A stretch of 64,000 nt of DNA, from NCBI RefSeq assembly GCF_003363155.1, contig NZ_QRBE01000003.1, forward strand, positions 62,001 through 126,000, read 5' to 3'. Positions 23,988 to 32,433 of this stretch are shown here, piece after piece (the first letter of the stretch is position 1; each line of letters begins with the position of its first letter). This DNA comes from Dyella monticola. Lineage in GTDB: Bacteria > Pseudomonadota > Gammaproteobacteria > Xanthomonadales > Rhodanobacteraceae. The position numbers and the translations under genes were made by a program. The notes under the pieces are model-generated. The model was not told the DNA's origin. It made no database searches and was given only the letters and a program-made list of their open reading frames with translations.

Positions 23988-24074
23988 ATGAAATTCGAGA
24001 CCCTGATGCTCAACAGCTTTTTCGCCGCTTGTGTTGCGCTGTGCGTATCCACCCTGGCAGCGATGCTGGCATAA
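23988..24074 (+). CDS. 28-residue hydrophobic peptide under sigma-54 control
   Basis: The frame starts with MKFETLMLNSFFAACVALCV and ends in LAAMLA. The ATG has CGGAG eight bases upstream and lies about 35 bases after the predicted start of a sigma-54 transcript. The peptide is a single membrane-spanning helix with two Cys residues in it. No gene follows in the same direction before the convergent LysR regulator, so it is apparently a monocistronic peptide. Small membrane peptide, leader peptide or toxin-like peptide are all possible; I do not recognise a named family. Confidence 0.6.
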   Translation: MKFETLMLNSFFAACVALCVSTLAAMLA

Positions 24075-24175
24075 CCACGGACGCTCTTTACCGCCGCTGG
24101 AAGTCATGCAGGGATGAAAAGCCACCAGTCGGCGAAATGATAGGCAGGTGCCGGCCAACCTATCGCACGCAGACT

Positions 24176-25393
24176 TCAGCCGTTCCTTTCTGCCGCCAGC
24201 CGATGCGCCATGTCGACGAAATGCGCCTGCAAAGGTGTCGGTCGCCAGTCACCGCGACGCGTCAAAGCGATGAGACGTCGCAGCGCTTCGCCCGGTGAGC
24301 CGATTTCCGTCAAGGCTCCGGCTGCGCGTTCGAACAGAAATTGATCGCGCGACATCAAGGTGAGCCAATCGCCTTTCAGCATGAGTCCGCGTGTCACCAG
24401 CACGGAACTGCATTCGATCGTAGGTGTTGGCGATTCAACGCCCAGCGCATGAAACATGCGCTCCCAGTTGCTGCGCATGGGTACGCCATGGGCGGGAATC
24501 ACCCAGGGAAAACGCAGCAGATCGGCGGCAGTCGGGCGCTTCTTGTTGCGCAGCGGATGCGTGGCGTTACCGACGATGGCCAGTTGGTCGTAGAACAATT
24601 TTTCCTGCACGACATCGTTGGCCGGCGAGGGGTCGCGCCAGGCGCCGCCGACGAGTAGATCGATGTCGCCATGACGAAGGGCATGCAGCAATTCGTCGTA
24701 CGGCGCTTCGCGCACTTCAACCGATGCGGCCGGGTGCGCCGCGGCGAACTGGCCAAGCAATTCCGGCAGAAACACGGCGCGCGCCATCGGTAGCGTGCCC
24801 ACGCGGATGCGCCCGCCATCGCCTGCATCCATGGCGGCGACTTCATCCATGCCGGTTCGCAATTCGGAAAGCATCAGGCGCGCGAAGCGTACGAAGCGGC
24901 TGGCAACATCCGTGGGCCGCACCGCACGCCCCACACGGATCAACAACGCGGTCCCGAGAAAGGTTTGCAGATCGCGCACGGCACGATGCACGGCCGGTTG
25001 CGACAGGCCGGTCTGCGTTGCCGCCAATGCGTAGCTGCTGGTGTTTTCCACCGCGATCAGTGCACGCAACTGTGCCATGGTCACGCGTCGTTCGATATGC
25101 GTCACCGGCGCCAACCTGGCAGAGCGGCGAACCAGGCGAACACCTTGTGTGAGGTATCGCAGCGCACGTTCGACACGGATGATCATTGCGCGTCCGGCTG
25201 CCGTGGGCACCATGCCGCCGGGTTGCCGCTCGAACAGGCGCGCACCGGCCATCGCTTCGACTTTGCCGATCGCCTGGGTCAATGCCGGCTGCGAAAGGCT
25301 TACCTGGCTTGCGGCCGAGCTCATGCTGCCAGCGCGGCCGATCGCGCTCAGCGCATCCAGATGACGCAGATTCATGGCGTAGACGTCACTCAT
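24176..25393 (-). CDS. LysR-type regulator with two tandem HTH domains
   Basis: A 405-residue regulator. Unlike ordinary LysR proteins (~300 residues) it has two winged-HTH modules: residues ~7-70 (LRHLDALSAIGRAGSMSSAA, LSQPALTQAIGKVEAM, ARLFERQPGGMVPT) and ~104-168 (MAQLRALIAVENTSSYALAA, LSQPAVHRAVRDLQTFLG). A substrate-binding domain of normal size follows (GGRIRVGTLPMARAVFLPEL and so on). It is divergent from the amidohydrolase/decarboxylase/symporter/porin genes, so it most likely controls them in response to their substrate. The chosen ATG precedes a second ATG by six codons. Confidence 0.88.
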   Translation of the reverse strand: MSDVYAMNLRHLDALSAIGRAGSMSSAASQVSLSQPALTQAIGKVEAMAGARLFERQPGGMVPTAAGRAMIIRVERALRYLTQGVRLVRRSARLAPVTHIERRVTMAQLRALIAVENTSSYALAATQTGLSQPAVHRAVRDLQTFLGTALLIRVGRAVRPTDVASRFVRFARLMLSELRTGMDEVAAMDAGDGGRIRVGTLPMARAVFLPELLGQFAAAHPAASVEVREAPYDELLHALRHGDIDLLVGGAWRDPSPANDVVQEKLFYDQLAIVGNATHPLRNKKRPTAADLLRFPWVIPAHGVPMRSNWERMFHALGVESPTPTIECSSVLVTRGLMLKGDWLTLMSRDQFLFERAAGALTEIGSPGEALRRLIALTRRGDWRPTPLQAHFVDMAHRLAAERNG

Positions 25394-25651
25394 GAGCAAT
25401 CGATAGCAATAACTTATAGGCGGATCATAATTCGAATTTGGCAACGGAGGCCATAAGCGGCAGATTCGCCCTATCCGCTTCCATCCCGTTCCGAGCATGG
25501 CCGCAGTCAATACCAAAGTTGAAAGGGTCGAGCGTGCTGGCATGCGCAACGAACGGGCGCGCGCGAGGCGGCACTACCTCTGAGACGCGACACGTTCCCG
25601 ATCGGCGTTATCGCCAACAAATCCCCTACGAACTCAAGATACCCAACCACG

Positions 25652-26509
25652 ATGAGAATCATCGATACCCACTTGCACGCCATCGCTTCGGATACGACCA
25701 CCTATCCGACCGCGCCCATCGGCGGGCAGCAATCCGATTGGTCACGCCAGCACCCCGTGGACGCTGCCGGTGTGCTGCGTGCCATGGACAAAGCCAACAT
25801 TGCCAAGGCCGTCGTGGTGCAGGCGTCTACCGTCTACGGGCACGACAATCGCTATGTCGTGGATACAGTGCACGCGCATCCCGATCGCTTCGTCGGTGTG
25901 TATTCGATCGACGCGCTTGCCCCCGATGCGGTGGAACACATCGATCGCTGGCAGGCCGCGGGCCTCTCGGGTTTTCGCCTGTTCACCACCGGCAGCACCA
26001 TGCCGGGTCAGTCGCAGTGGCTTGGCCACAAAGATTCTTACGCAGCATGGGCACATGCCGAAGCGCTGGGCATTCCCGTATGCCTGCAGATGACCATGCA
26101 GGGCTTGCCGGCGTTGCGCGCGCTGCTCGAACGCTTTCCGCGCACGCGGGTGCTGCTGGACCACTGCGCGCGGCCGGACCTTTCTGACGGCGCACCTTAC
26201 AAGGCCGCCAGCGCCTTGTTCGACATGGCCACGTTTCCCGGCGTGTATCTGAAGCTGACCAACCGGACGCTTGCGGCAGCGGCGATGGGGCCATCGAGTC
26301 CTGCCGCATTTCTCGAGAAGATCATCGATGTATTCGGCGCCGGTCGCATTGCCTGGGGCTCGAATTTCCCGGCTGCCGAAGGCGCGCTGCACGAATTGCT
26401 GGAGGTTGCGCGCGTCGTGTTGCAAGACCTTGCTCAAGCCGATCGAGCGCTTATTTTGGGTGGCACGGCGGAAATCATCTACCCCGCGCTCAAGGCGGCG
26501 CGACCATGA
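25652..26509 (+). CDS. Amidohydrolase 2 family metal-dependent hydrolase (LigI-like)
   Basis: A 285-residue TIM-barrel enzyme. It starts with the metal-binding motif IIDTHLHA and has DHCARP and AWGSNFPA near the C-terminus, the pattern of the 2-pyrone-4,6-dicarboxylate lactonase / 4-sulfomuconolactonase group. The usual terminal catalytic Asp in WGTD-type motifs appears here as WGSN, so the exact chemistry is uncertain. Its stop overlaps the next start by four bases (ATGA). Together with the neighbours it points to hydrolysis of a lactone or amide in aromatic-acid breakdown. Confidence 0.85.
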   Translation: MRIIDTHLHAIASDTTTYPTAPIGGQQSDWSRQHPVDAAGVLRAMDKANIAKAVVVQASTVYGHDNRYVVDTVHAHPDRFVGVYSIDALAPDAVEHIDRWQAAGLSGFRLFTTGSTMPGQSQWLGHKDSYAAWAHAEALGIPVCLQMTMQGLPALRALLERFPRTRVLLDHCARPDLSDGAPYKAASALFDMATFPGVYLKLTNRTLAAAAMGPSSPAAFLEKIIDVFGAGRIAWGSNFPAAEGALHELLEVARVVLQDLAQADRALILGGTAEIIYPALKAARP

Positions 26510-27402
26510 GCGAGCCGACCGCACTGCACACGGTGCTGGCCTCTGCGTCGCTCGCAACGGCGCTCAGGCAGCAGGCGAATACATCGGACGTACGCTTTTC
26601 GTTCGCCGAGGTGTCCCCGGTGCACAAAGCGTTTGCGCCGATGGTGCGGCAGCAGGCTTACGATCTGAGCGAGCTGGCCGTCGTCACCTGCCTGCAGGCC
26701 ATTGCCTATGAGCGACCGGTGGTGATGTTGCCGATCGTGGTGGCGTCACGCTTCCAGCGCGGCTGCCTGATCACGCGCCGTCAGCACGATGTCGTTTCGC
26801 CGCAAGCGCTGGCTGGCAAGCGCATCGGGGTCAGGTCGTATACGCAGACCACCGGTATGTGGATACGCGCGCACCTGTTGGAGGACTACGGTGTAACCGC
26901 CGACAGCATGCGCTGGTTGACGCGTGACCCCGCGCATGTGGAGCAGTACCGCGATCCCTCGTTCGTGGAGCACGACACTACTGGCAAAAGCCTGGTTCAC
27001 CTGTTGCGCGACGGCGATATCGACGCTGCTATTTTTGGCAACGATCTGCCGGATGACGATGCATTCGCTCCGGTGTTTCCCGACGCGCGCGGCAGCGATC
27101 TGCAATGGTGGCAACGGCATGGTTTTGTACCGATCAACCACATGATGGTGGCCAGCCGCGAGACCTGTCATCGCCACCCGGCGGCCATCAGGGAGGCGTA
27201 TCGCCTGATGAAAACGGTTGTTCAGCAAACGGCTGCGCCGGCCGGCCAGCCACGTATGACATTGGCAGGCTTTCGGCAGCTGGGCGCGCCACTGGCCTGG
27301 ATCATCGACGCCTGCGTGGAACAGCGCCTGCTGCCGCGCAAACTGAGTTTCGAGGAGGTATTTGGCCCCGCGGAAAAACTGCTGGAGGGCCTGATTGACT
27401 GA
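26506..27402 (+). CDS. 4,5-dihydroxyphthalate decarboxylase-like protein
   Basis: A 298-residue protein with a periplasmic-binding-protein fold but no signal peptide, so it is an enzyme rather than a transport component. DLSELAVVTCLQAIAYERPV, ALAGKRIGVRSYTQTTGMWI and LLEDYGVTADSMRWL follow the pattern of the 4,5-dihydroxyphthalate decarboxylase group. A decarboxylase would fit beside a LigI-like lactonase. Translationally coupled to the amidohydrolase gene. An NMT1-like binding protein that lost its leader is the alternative. Confidence 0.7.
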   Translation: MSEPTALHTVLASASLATALRQQANTSDVRFSFAEVSPVHKAFAPMVRQQAYDLSELAVVTCLQAIAYERPVVMLPIVVASRFQRGCLITRRQHDVVSPQALAGKRIGVRSYTQTTGMWIRAHLLEDYGVTADSMRWLTRDPAHVEQYRDPSFVEHDTTGKSLVHLLRDGDIDAAIFGNDLPDDDAFAPVFPDARGSDLQWWQRHGFVPINHMMVASRETCHRHPAAIREAYRLMKTVVQQTAAPAGQPRMTLAGFRQLGAPLAWIIDACVEQRLLPRKLSFEEVFGPAEKLLEGLID

Positions 27403-27474
27403 GGGTTTGCGTTGACCTTCCGTTCCGATAGGCGACTACTCTTGAATACCGCGCTATACGACCAGACCACCGCC

Positions 27475-28770
27475 ATGAGCAAGCCGGACCACCAGCCCCT
27501 GCTGCAGACGCGCCCGCGTCGCCCGTTCTATCGGGACCTCACCTTCCAGGTGGTGGCCGGGATGGTGCTCGGCGTGGCGGTGGGTGCGCTATGGCCGGGC
27601 CTCGGCCGGGAACTGAAGCCGCTGGGCGACATCTTTATCCGGCTCATCGAAATGGTGGTGGGTCTGATCATCTTCTGCACGGTCACGCACGGCATTGCGA
27701 GCGTGCGCGACCTGAGCAAGGTGGGGCGCATCGCGATCAAGGCGATTGTCTATTTTGAAGTGGTGACCAGCATTGCACTGGTGATCGGGCTGGTGACGAT
27801 CAACCTGCTGCGGCCCGGCGTGGGCATGCATATCGATGCGTCGATGCTGCAGCATGCGCCCGCCGCCCAAAGTGCCGCGCCGATCGGTTTTGGCGAGTTC
27901 TTCGTGAACCTCGTGCCAATGTCCGCGTTCGGTGCGTTCGCGCAGGGTGACATCCTGCAGATCCTGGTGTTCTCGGTATTGTTCGCGTGCGGCCTGGCAT
28001 CGATCGGCGAGAGAGCAAAACCGGTGCTGCAGGTGGTCGATGCGGTATCGGGCGGGTTGTTCTGGATCATCAAGATTGTGATGAAAATCGCGCCGATCGC
28101 CGCCTTCGGTGCGATTGCCTTCACGGTCGCGCAATTTGGTTTGAGCACGCTGCTTCCGCTGGGTGCGCTGATTGGCGAATTCATGCTGACCTGCGCGATC
28201 TTTTTCCTGCTGGTGCTCGCGCCGATAGCGCATTTCAGCGGATTCAACCTGCTCAAGCTGATGCGCTACATCCGCGAGGAACTGGTACTCGTGCTGGGTA
28301 CCAGTTCCTCGGAAAGCGTGTTTCCGCAACTGACGGCCAAATTGACGCGCCTTGGTGTCAACGAATCGGTGGTGGGCATGGTGTTGCCGACCGCCTATAG
28401 CTTCAATCACGACGGTACGTGCCTTTACTTCGCCGCCGTGGCGGTGTTTCTCGCGCAGGCGACGGGAACAGCGCTGGGCTGGGAGCAGCAACTAGGGTTG
28501 CTGGTGATTCTGCTGGTCACTTCCAAAGGCGGCGCGGGCGTGTCCGGTTCGGCCATTGCCGTGTTGACCATGACGCTGGCGGCGACCAAGACCATTCCGG
28601 TCGGCAGCGTCGCCTTGATCCTGGGTATTCATCGCGTTTTGTCGGCTGCATTCGTCTTCACCAACATCGCAGGCAACTGCGTGGCGACCATCGTGGTCGG
28701 CCGTTGGGAAAAAGCAGTCGACACACAACAACTGAAGAGGGAGCTCGACATCGGCTATCGCATCGTCTGA
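27475..28770 (+). CDS. Dicarboxylate:cation symporter (DctA/GltP family)
   Basis: A 431-residue inner-membrane carrier. It shows about eight transmembrane helices and re-entrant loops; the substrate-binding serine stretch is VLGTSSSESVFPQL, followed by LPTAYSFNHDGTCLYFA and TSKGGAGVSGSAIAVL. The ATG gives MSKPDHQ; an earlier in-frame start adds an unlikely extension. It lies 72 bases after the decarboxylase-like gene and presumably imports a di- or tricarboxylate or aromatic diacid substrate of this pathway. Confidence 0.92.
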   Translation: MSKPDHQPLLQTRPRRPFYRDLTFQVVAGMVLGVAVGALWPGLGRELKPLGDIFIRLIEMVVGLIIFCTVTHGIASVRDLSKVGRIAIKAIVYFEVVTSIALVIGLVTINLLRPGVGMHIDASMLQHAPAAQSAAPIGFGEFFVNLVPMSAFGAFAQGDILQILVFSVLFACGLASIGERAKPVLQVVDAVSGGLFWIIKIVMKIAPIAAFGAIAFTVAQFGLSTLLPLGALIGEFMLTCAIFFLLVLAPIAHFSGFNLLKLMRYIREELVLVLGTSSSESVFPQLTAKLTRLGVNESVVGMVLPTAYSFNHDGTCLYFAAVAVFLAQATGTALGWEQQLGLLVILLVTSKGGAGVSGSAIAVLTMTLAATKTIPVGSVALILGIHRVLSAAFVFTNIAGNCVATIVVGRWEKAVDTQQLKRELDIGYRIV

Positions 28771-28837
28771 TCGATAGCCACCCATACATAACGACTCGCG
28801 CAGCCTACGAGCTTCGCGAAAGGGGAGGTTTTGTCCA

Positions 28838-30256
28838 ATGCATCGGCTTTCTCTACGTAGTTCGCTTTACCTGTTGTTGTTGGCGACTGTGGGCGCTCAC
28901 GCGCAGAGCGCCAGCACGGGCACGAATAGCGGCACGCTTGCCAATCCGTCCGCCATGCCGACGGATACGGCACTGCTGCATCCGCAACCGGCGCCGTCGC
29001 GTCCCGCGCTGGTTCAGAAGCTACTCAACGACGGCGTCAATGTGCGCATCAGCTTGATCGATCAATACGCCAGCAATCCCACCGGCGGCGTGCATCAAGG
29101 CCACACCAACGTCGGGCAGTTCAATTTCGGCGCGGATCTCGATCTCGGTCAAATGTTCGGTCTGACCGGTGGTTCGTTTCACTTCACCGTGTATCGCGAT
29201 TACGGGCTGAGCTTGAACCACCTCGTCACCGGTACGTTCACCAAGCAACAGTACATCTACAAGAACCCGTACCCGCGTTGGCATCTTGGCCTGTTCGCCT
29301 ACGAACAGAAATTGCTGAACGATCGGCTGGATATTCTGGTCGGCCGCCTGGGCGCGACGACGTTCTATGGGCACCTGGTTACCAACTGCCAGTTCCAGTC
29401 CGGCACGGTGTGCGGCGAGCCACGCATCATCGTTTCGGAAGCCGGTTTCAGTCTGCTGCCTTCGGCCACGTGGGGTACCAACATCAAATATCGGCCCACC
29501 ACGCATACCTATGTGGAGACCGGTATTTTCGAGGTCAACCCAACGACCTCGGCCAGCAACGGACTGGATTTCTCAGTGGCTTCGGCGACCGGCTACACGG
29601 TTCCGGTCGAGTGGGCGTGGACCAACGCCGATGCGCAGGCCACGCGCTATCCGTTCGAGTTGAAAGCCGGTGCCTATGTCAGCAACGCACCGCTTAGCGA
29701 TCCTTATTACAACACGCTCGGCCTCTCGCGCGGCTTGTACGGTGGAAAGCCGCTGGTCGATCACTTCGTTCGCGATGGTGTCTATCTGATGGGCGATCGC
29801 GTGGTGTGGCGGCCGGATGCGGATTCCTCGCGCCGGTTGAACGTGTTCGGCGGCATCGTGCAACAGCTCGAAGAAGCGGAGATCATGCGTCAGCAGATCT
29901 ATACCGGCGTCGTCTTGACCGCGCCGTTTGCGAGCCGTCCGGATGACACACTGGGTTTTTCCGCTTCAGAATTCGAGCTGACCCCGGGCGAGCGCTATTA
30001 CCTGCGCGATGCGCGCATCAAGGCGGGTGGAACGGGCACCAATGCCACGCACCAGTTTGCTTACGACCTGACCTACAGCCTGCATCTGGTGCGCGGTCTC
30101 GAATTGATGCCGAGCATTCAATACATCGTGCATCCGGACAACTCTGAGCTCCCCAACACCCCCGTATTGCCGAAGAACCTCCTGGTGTATGGCATCGGTG
30201 TGCGCATGGATATCGGTTACATGCTGGGTTTTCTTCGCGCGCCAGCGGGCGATTGA
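28838..30256 (+). CDS. OprB-family carbohydrate-selective porin
   Basis: A 472-residue outer-membrane protein with a Sec signal (residues 1-~22, ending AHAQS). Segments such as FNFGADLDLGQMFGLTGGSF, WHLGLFAYEQKLLNDRLDIL and VPVEWAWTNADAQATRYPFE are typical of the OprB porins. The last strand is MDIGYMLGFLRAP, not the classical terminal Phe. It follows the symporter gene by 67 bases, so it is probably the outer-membrane entry route for the same substrate. Not all members transport sugars. Confidence 0.85.
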   Translation: MHRLSLRSSLYLLLLATVGAHAQSASTGTNSGTLANPSAMPTDTALLHPQPAPSRPALVQKLLNDGVNVRISLIDQYASNPTGGVHQGHTNVGQFNFGADLDLGQMFGLTGGSFHFTVYRDYGLSLNHLVTGTFTKQQYIYKNPYPRWHLGLFAYEQKLLNDRLDILVGRLGATTFYGHLVTNCQFQSGTVCGEPRIIVSEAGFSLLPSATWGTNIKYRPTTHTYVETGIFEVNPTTSASNGLDFSVASATGYTVPVEWAWTNADAQATRYPFELKAGAYVSNAPLSDPYYNTLGLSRGLYGGKPLVDHFVRDGVYLMGDRVVWRPDADSSRRLNVFGGIVQQLEEAEIMRQQIYTGVVLTAPFASRPDDTLGFSASEFELTPGERYYLRDARIKAGGTGTNATHQFAYDLTYSLHLVRGLELMPSIQYIVHPDNSELPNTPVLPKNLLVYGIGVRMDIGYMLGFLRAPAGD

Positions 30257-30560
30257 ATCATTTGAGAAGTCATGCGAGCGGAAAAGTGGGACACAGTCGT
30301 TTAGTGTTTTTGTATTCCCGCGTGTTTCCGATGGAGCATGCAAAAACGATTTGCAATGCAAATGGGTAGAACGGAAAGCTCGAAAAGCCCCGCATTTTGT
30401 TCAACGCGATTGACGCGTCATTAACGATGCACATGTTTTAAGGGGCGCGATAACTGCCGATAACAAGCGGTTATCGCGCCATCTGGCAACAGCGTAACGC
30501 CACAGATACTTCCACGAGTGACTATCACCGGGGCTTTTATGCCCATCAAGGAGGTTTGCG
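30257..30560 (+). other. Intergenic region with a long stem-loop
   Basis: 304 bases between the porin gene and the next exported protein. It holds a perfect 11-base-pair stem-loop at 30444-30480 and otherwise nothing I can name. The next gene's AGGAGG ribosome-binding site sits at the right end. Confidence 0.5.
30444..30480. terminator. Stem-loop downstream of the porin gene
   Basis: Arms GGCGCGATAAC (30444-30454) and GTTATCGCGCC (30470-30480) pair perfectly around a 15-base loop that itself contains another GATAAC. No T-run follows on either strand, so a role as factor-independent terminator is uncertain; a protein-binding palindrome is an alternative. Confidence 0.45.
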
Positions 30561-31130
30561 ATGCGCATACTTAATTTTCAAAGCAGATTGCACGCGCTTG
30601 GCTTTGGTCTGGCTGTCGTGCTGATTGGATTAGTCTCATCGCTCGTATCCACGTCTGCACATGCTCAAGGCTCATTTCCGCTAGCGTGTAATGGCCATAC
30701 CAGCTCGACATTTTCACCTGGGCTCACTTATACGGAGCAATTGGTGACGTATTCCGATCACGAAGCGTGGGCGTGTACGCCTCCACTGAACGATTCGCAG
30801 CTTACGGGTGGATACGCTGAGGTCGTCAACGCTAATGGACTTTTTTCCTGCGATACGCTGTTCCTCCCGGGGAACGAAGATCGCGTAGTGACGTACAATT
30901 GGAACGATCAAGTGTCGTACAGCACGATTACCTACACGAACGCCACAGTGGTAAACGCATTGGGGCAAATAGTGATTACCGAAACCGGCACGGTTACGGC
31001 GGGAAACGGTTTGGGTAGTTCGGCAGTGCTGGTGACGACCGAATTCAGTAGTCTGTTGAACAATTGTGGAACGTCCCAAGGGCAGGAATCATTCGCCGGG
31101 CAGCAGACTCTGGCGATCACCGCTCTTTGA
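30561..31130 (+). CDS. Exported protein of unknown function
   Basis: A 189-residue protein with a long Sec signal peptide (residues ~1-36, ending SAHAQG) and a strong AAGGAGG site. The mature part has four Cys residues (LACNGHT, WACTPPL, SCDTLF, NNCGTS), enough for two disulfides, and is Thr/Ser/Asn-rich with alternating beta-like segments (TYTNATVVNALGQIVITETG). It looks like a small secreted beta-sandwich. No family is recognised. It is transcribed alone and ends at a bidirectional stem-loop. Confidence 0.75.
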   Translation: MRILNFQSRLHALGFGLAVVLIGLVSSLVSTSAHAQGSFPLACNGHTSSTFSPGLTYTEQLVTYSDHEAWACTPPLNDSQLTGGYAEVVNANGLFSCDTLFLPGNEDRVVTYNWNDQVSYSTITYTNATVVNALGQIVITETGTVTAGNGLGSSAVLVTTEFSSLLNNCGTSQGQESFAGQQTLAITAL

Positions 31131-31157
31131 AAAAGGCATTGCCACATATGGGACACA

Positions 31158-31183
31158 ATGGGCCGGCATTCGCCGGCCCATTG
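31158..31183. terminator. Bidirectional terminator-like stem-loop
   Basis: Arms AATGGGCCGGC and GCCGGCCCATT pair perfectly around a four-base loop between two convergent genes. Followed by TGCTTTATG on the plus strand; the T-run is short. Confidence 0.65.
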
Positions 31184-31204
31184 CTTTATGCAATGCATGC
31201 GCAT

Positions 31205-31390
31205 TTACGTGCGCAGCTTTTCTGTCGGCCACTGATTGAACGCAAACACGTACATCATGATGATGTTGACCAGCGGCACGAAGATCAGCAGCGACCACGC
31301 GCCGTGGTAGCCCGCTTTGGAAACGATCTTCCAGGCAGGAATCACCGCCAGGATGCCCGCCAGCAAACCCACGAACGGATGCGGATACAT
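31205..31390 (-). CDS. Small two-helix membrane protein
   Basis: A 61-residue protein with two hydrophobic segments: MYPHPFVGLLAGILAVIPAW and WSLLIFVPLVNIIMMYVFAF, ending NQWPTEKLRT. The pattern (PxxNIxxxxxFxFxxWP) is like short DUF805/YccF-type membrane proteins of the order, but I cannot assign a family. Convergent with the exported-protein gene, sharing the stem-loop between them. Probably an inner-membrane protein of unknown role. Confidence 0.65.
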   Translation of the reverse strand: MYPHPFVGLLAGILAVIPAWKIVSKAGYHGAWSLLIFVPLVNIIMMYVFAFNQWPTEKLRT

Positions 31391-31454
31391 AAGCCCTCAC
31401 TTCCCCTCTGGCTCCCCATTGGAGTGGGCTTAGCTTAGCTCTAAAGCGAGGCGG

Positions 31455-31628
31455 TCAGGCTGCGTCTTCGGTGGGCCAGCGCGGCGTTTCGGTCTGCGCC
31501 AAAGCCATGGCCTGGCGACGAAGGCAGTCGTCCTGGATGCGTTCGGAAAGCAGGCACGGTTCGCCCATGCGGCATTGGGAACACGATTGGTTGTGCAGCA
31601 TCAGCGCTGCGACGACGGATGTAGTCAT
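31455..31628 (-). CDS. Small Cys-rich soluble protein
   Basis: A 57-residue frame starting MTTSVVAALMLHNQSCSQCR and ending PTEDAA. The ATG is preceded by AGGAGG at an ideal distance, which is the main argument that it is real. It carries CSQC, then a further Cys seven residues later (GEPC), and another later (DDCLRR), which could bind a metal or form disulfides. No signal peptide or membrane segment. No family recognised. Confidence 0.55.
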   Translation of the reverse strand: MTTSVVAALMLHNQSCSQCRMGEPCLLSERIQDDCLRRQAMALAQTETPRWPTEDAA

Positions 31629-31708
31629 GCTGGAACCCTCCTAGCTCCGGAAAACAAGTGGGAGCCCTGATAAGGCTATCGGTCCGAAGCGCCTTTTCTT
31701 GAATGCGT

Positions 31709-31963
31709 TCAGATGGCCCAGGTAGCGGCAGCGAGTATCCATCGCGAAGGGGGCGATATGCCGTAGCGGCTCAGGATTTCGTAAATCCGCTCGGTGACCC
31801 AGTCGTAGCGGTCGAGCGATACGCGATCGCGGATAGCATTGGCCAGGTCCAGGAATTGGATCCAGAACTCCGCACCCTGGTTGTCCTTCAGCAACTGCGG
31901 CACCGTGCGAGCCAGGTCGCCAAGCTGCAGTTCGATGTCTTTATCGGTCAGGCACACGGACAC
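31709..31963 (-). CDS. Small conserved-looking protein of unknown function
   Basis: An 84-residue protein (MSVCLTDKDIELQLGDLART ... WVTERIYEILSRYGI). It is amphipathic and helical with balanced charges, typical of a folded cytoplasmic protein. No motif that I can name. It is separated from its neighbours by more than 75 bases on each side and is probably monocistronic. Kept because codon use is like the surrounding genes and the frame fills the space in this otherwise gene-poor stretch. Confidence 0.55.
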   Translation of the reverse strand: MSVCLTDKDIELQLGDLARTVPQLLKDNQGAEFWIQFLDLANAIRDRVSLDRYDWVTERIYEILSRYGISPPSRWILAAATWAI

Positions 31964-32088
31964 ATGTCCTCGCGGGTTGGCCGGGGTGGAGTTACCCCAG
32001 TACCAGCGATGACGTTTGAGCGGCCTGATTTTGAAATGGCGCAGGGAGGTCGGGCGGCGCCTGGCCGCCAGACCTCCGATGGTCCGGT

Positions 32089-32433
32089 TTAATGGCCGTC
32101 CTCATGCGCATTGACCGCGTCCATCACCCGGGCCGAATACACCAGCGCCGCGCCTGCATTGAGGGCGATGGCCACGCCCAGTGCCTCGGCGATTTCCTCG
32201 TGCGTGGCGCCGTGTTTGAGTGCTTCACCGGTATGTACGGTGATACAGCCGTCGCAACGGGTGGTGACGGCCACCGCCAGCGCGATCAATTCGCGCGTTT
32301 TCGCGTCCAGGTGGCCGGTTTTCTGGCCGGCCTTGGAAAGGGTCTGATAGCCGGCAACGGTATCCGGGCTCAGTTTGCCGATTTCGCCGATGCGGCCCAG
32401 GAGTTCTTTGCGGTAATCGAGCCAGTCGAGCAT
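32089..32433 (-). CDS. Carboxymuconolactone decarboxylase family (AhpD-like) protein
   Basis: A 114-residue all-helical protein. The core AKTRELIALAVAVTTRCDGC followed by ITVHTGEALKHGAT carries the family's CxxC-x3-H active site (Cys-Asp-Gly-Cys-Ile-Thr-Val-His), which in AhpD-type proteins gives peroxidase or alkylhydroperoxidase-like activity. The chosen start (MLDWLDYRKELLGRIGEIGK) is the normal N-terminus; the frame's longer start at 32751 would cover the intergenic region. Probably acts in oxidative or electrophile stress; true lactone decarboxylation is unlikely with a CxxC site. Confidence 0.88.
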   Translation of the reverse strand: MLDWLDYRKELLGRIGEIGKLSPDTVAGYQTLSKAGQKTGHLDAKTRELIALAVAVTTRCDGCITVHTGEALKHGATHEEIAEALGVAIALNAGAALVYSARVMDAVNAHEDGH

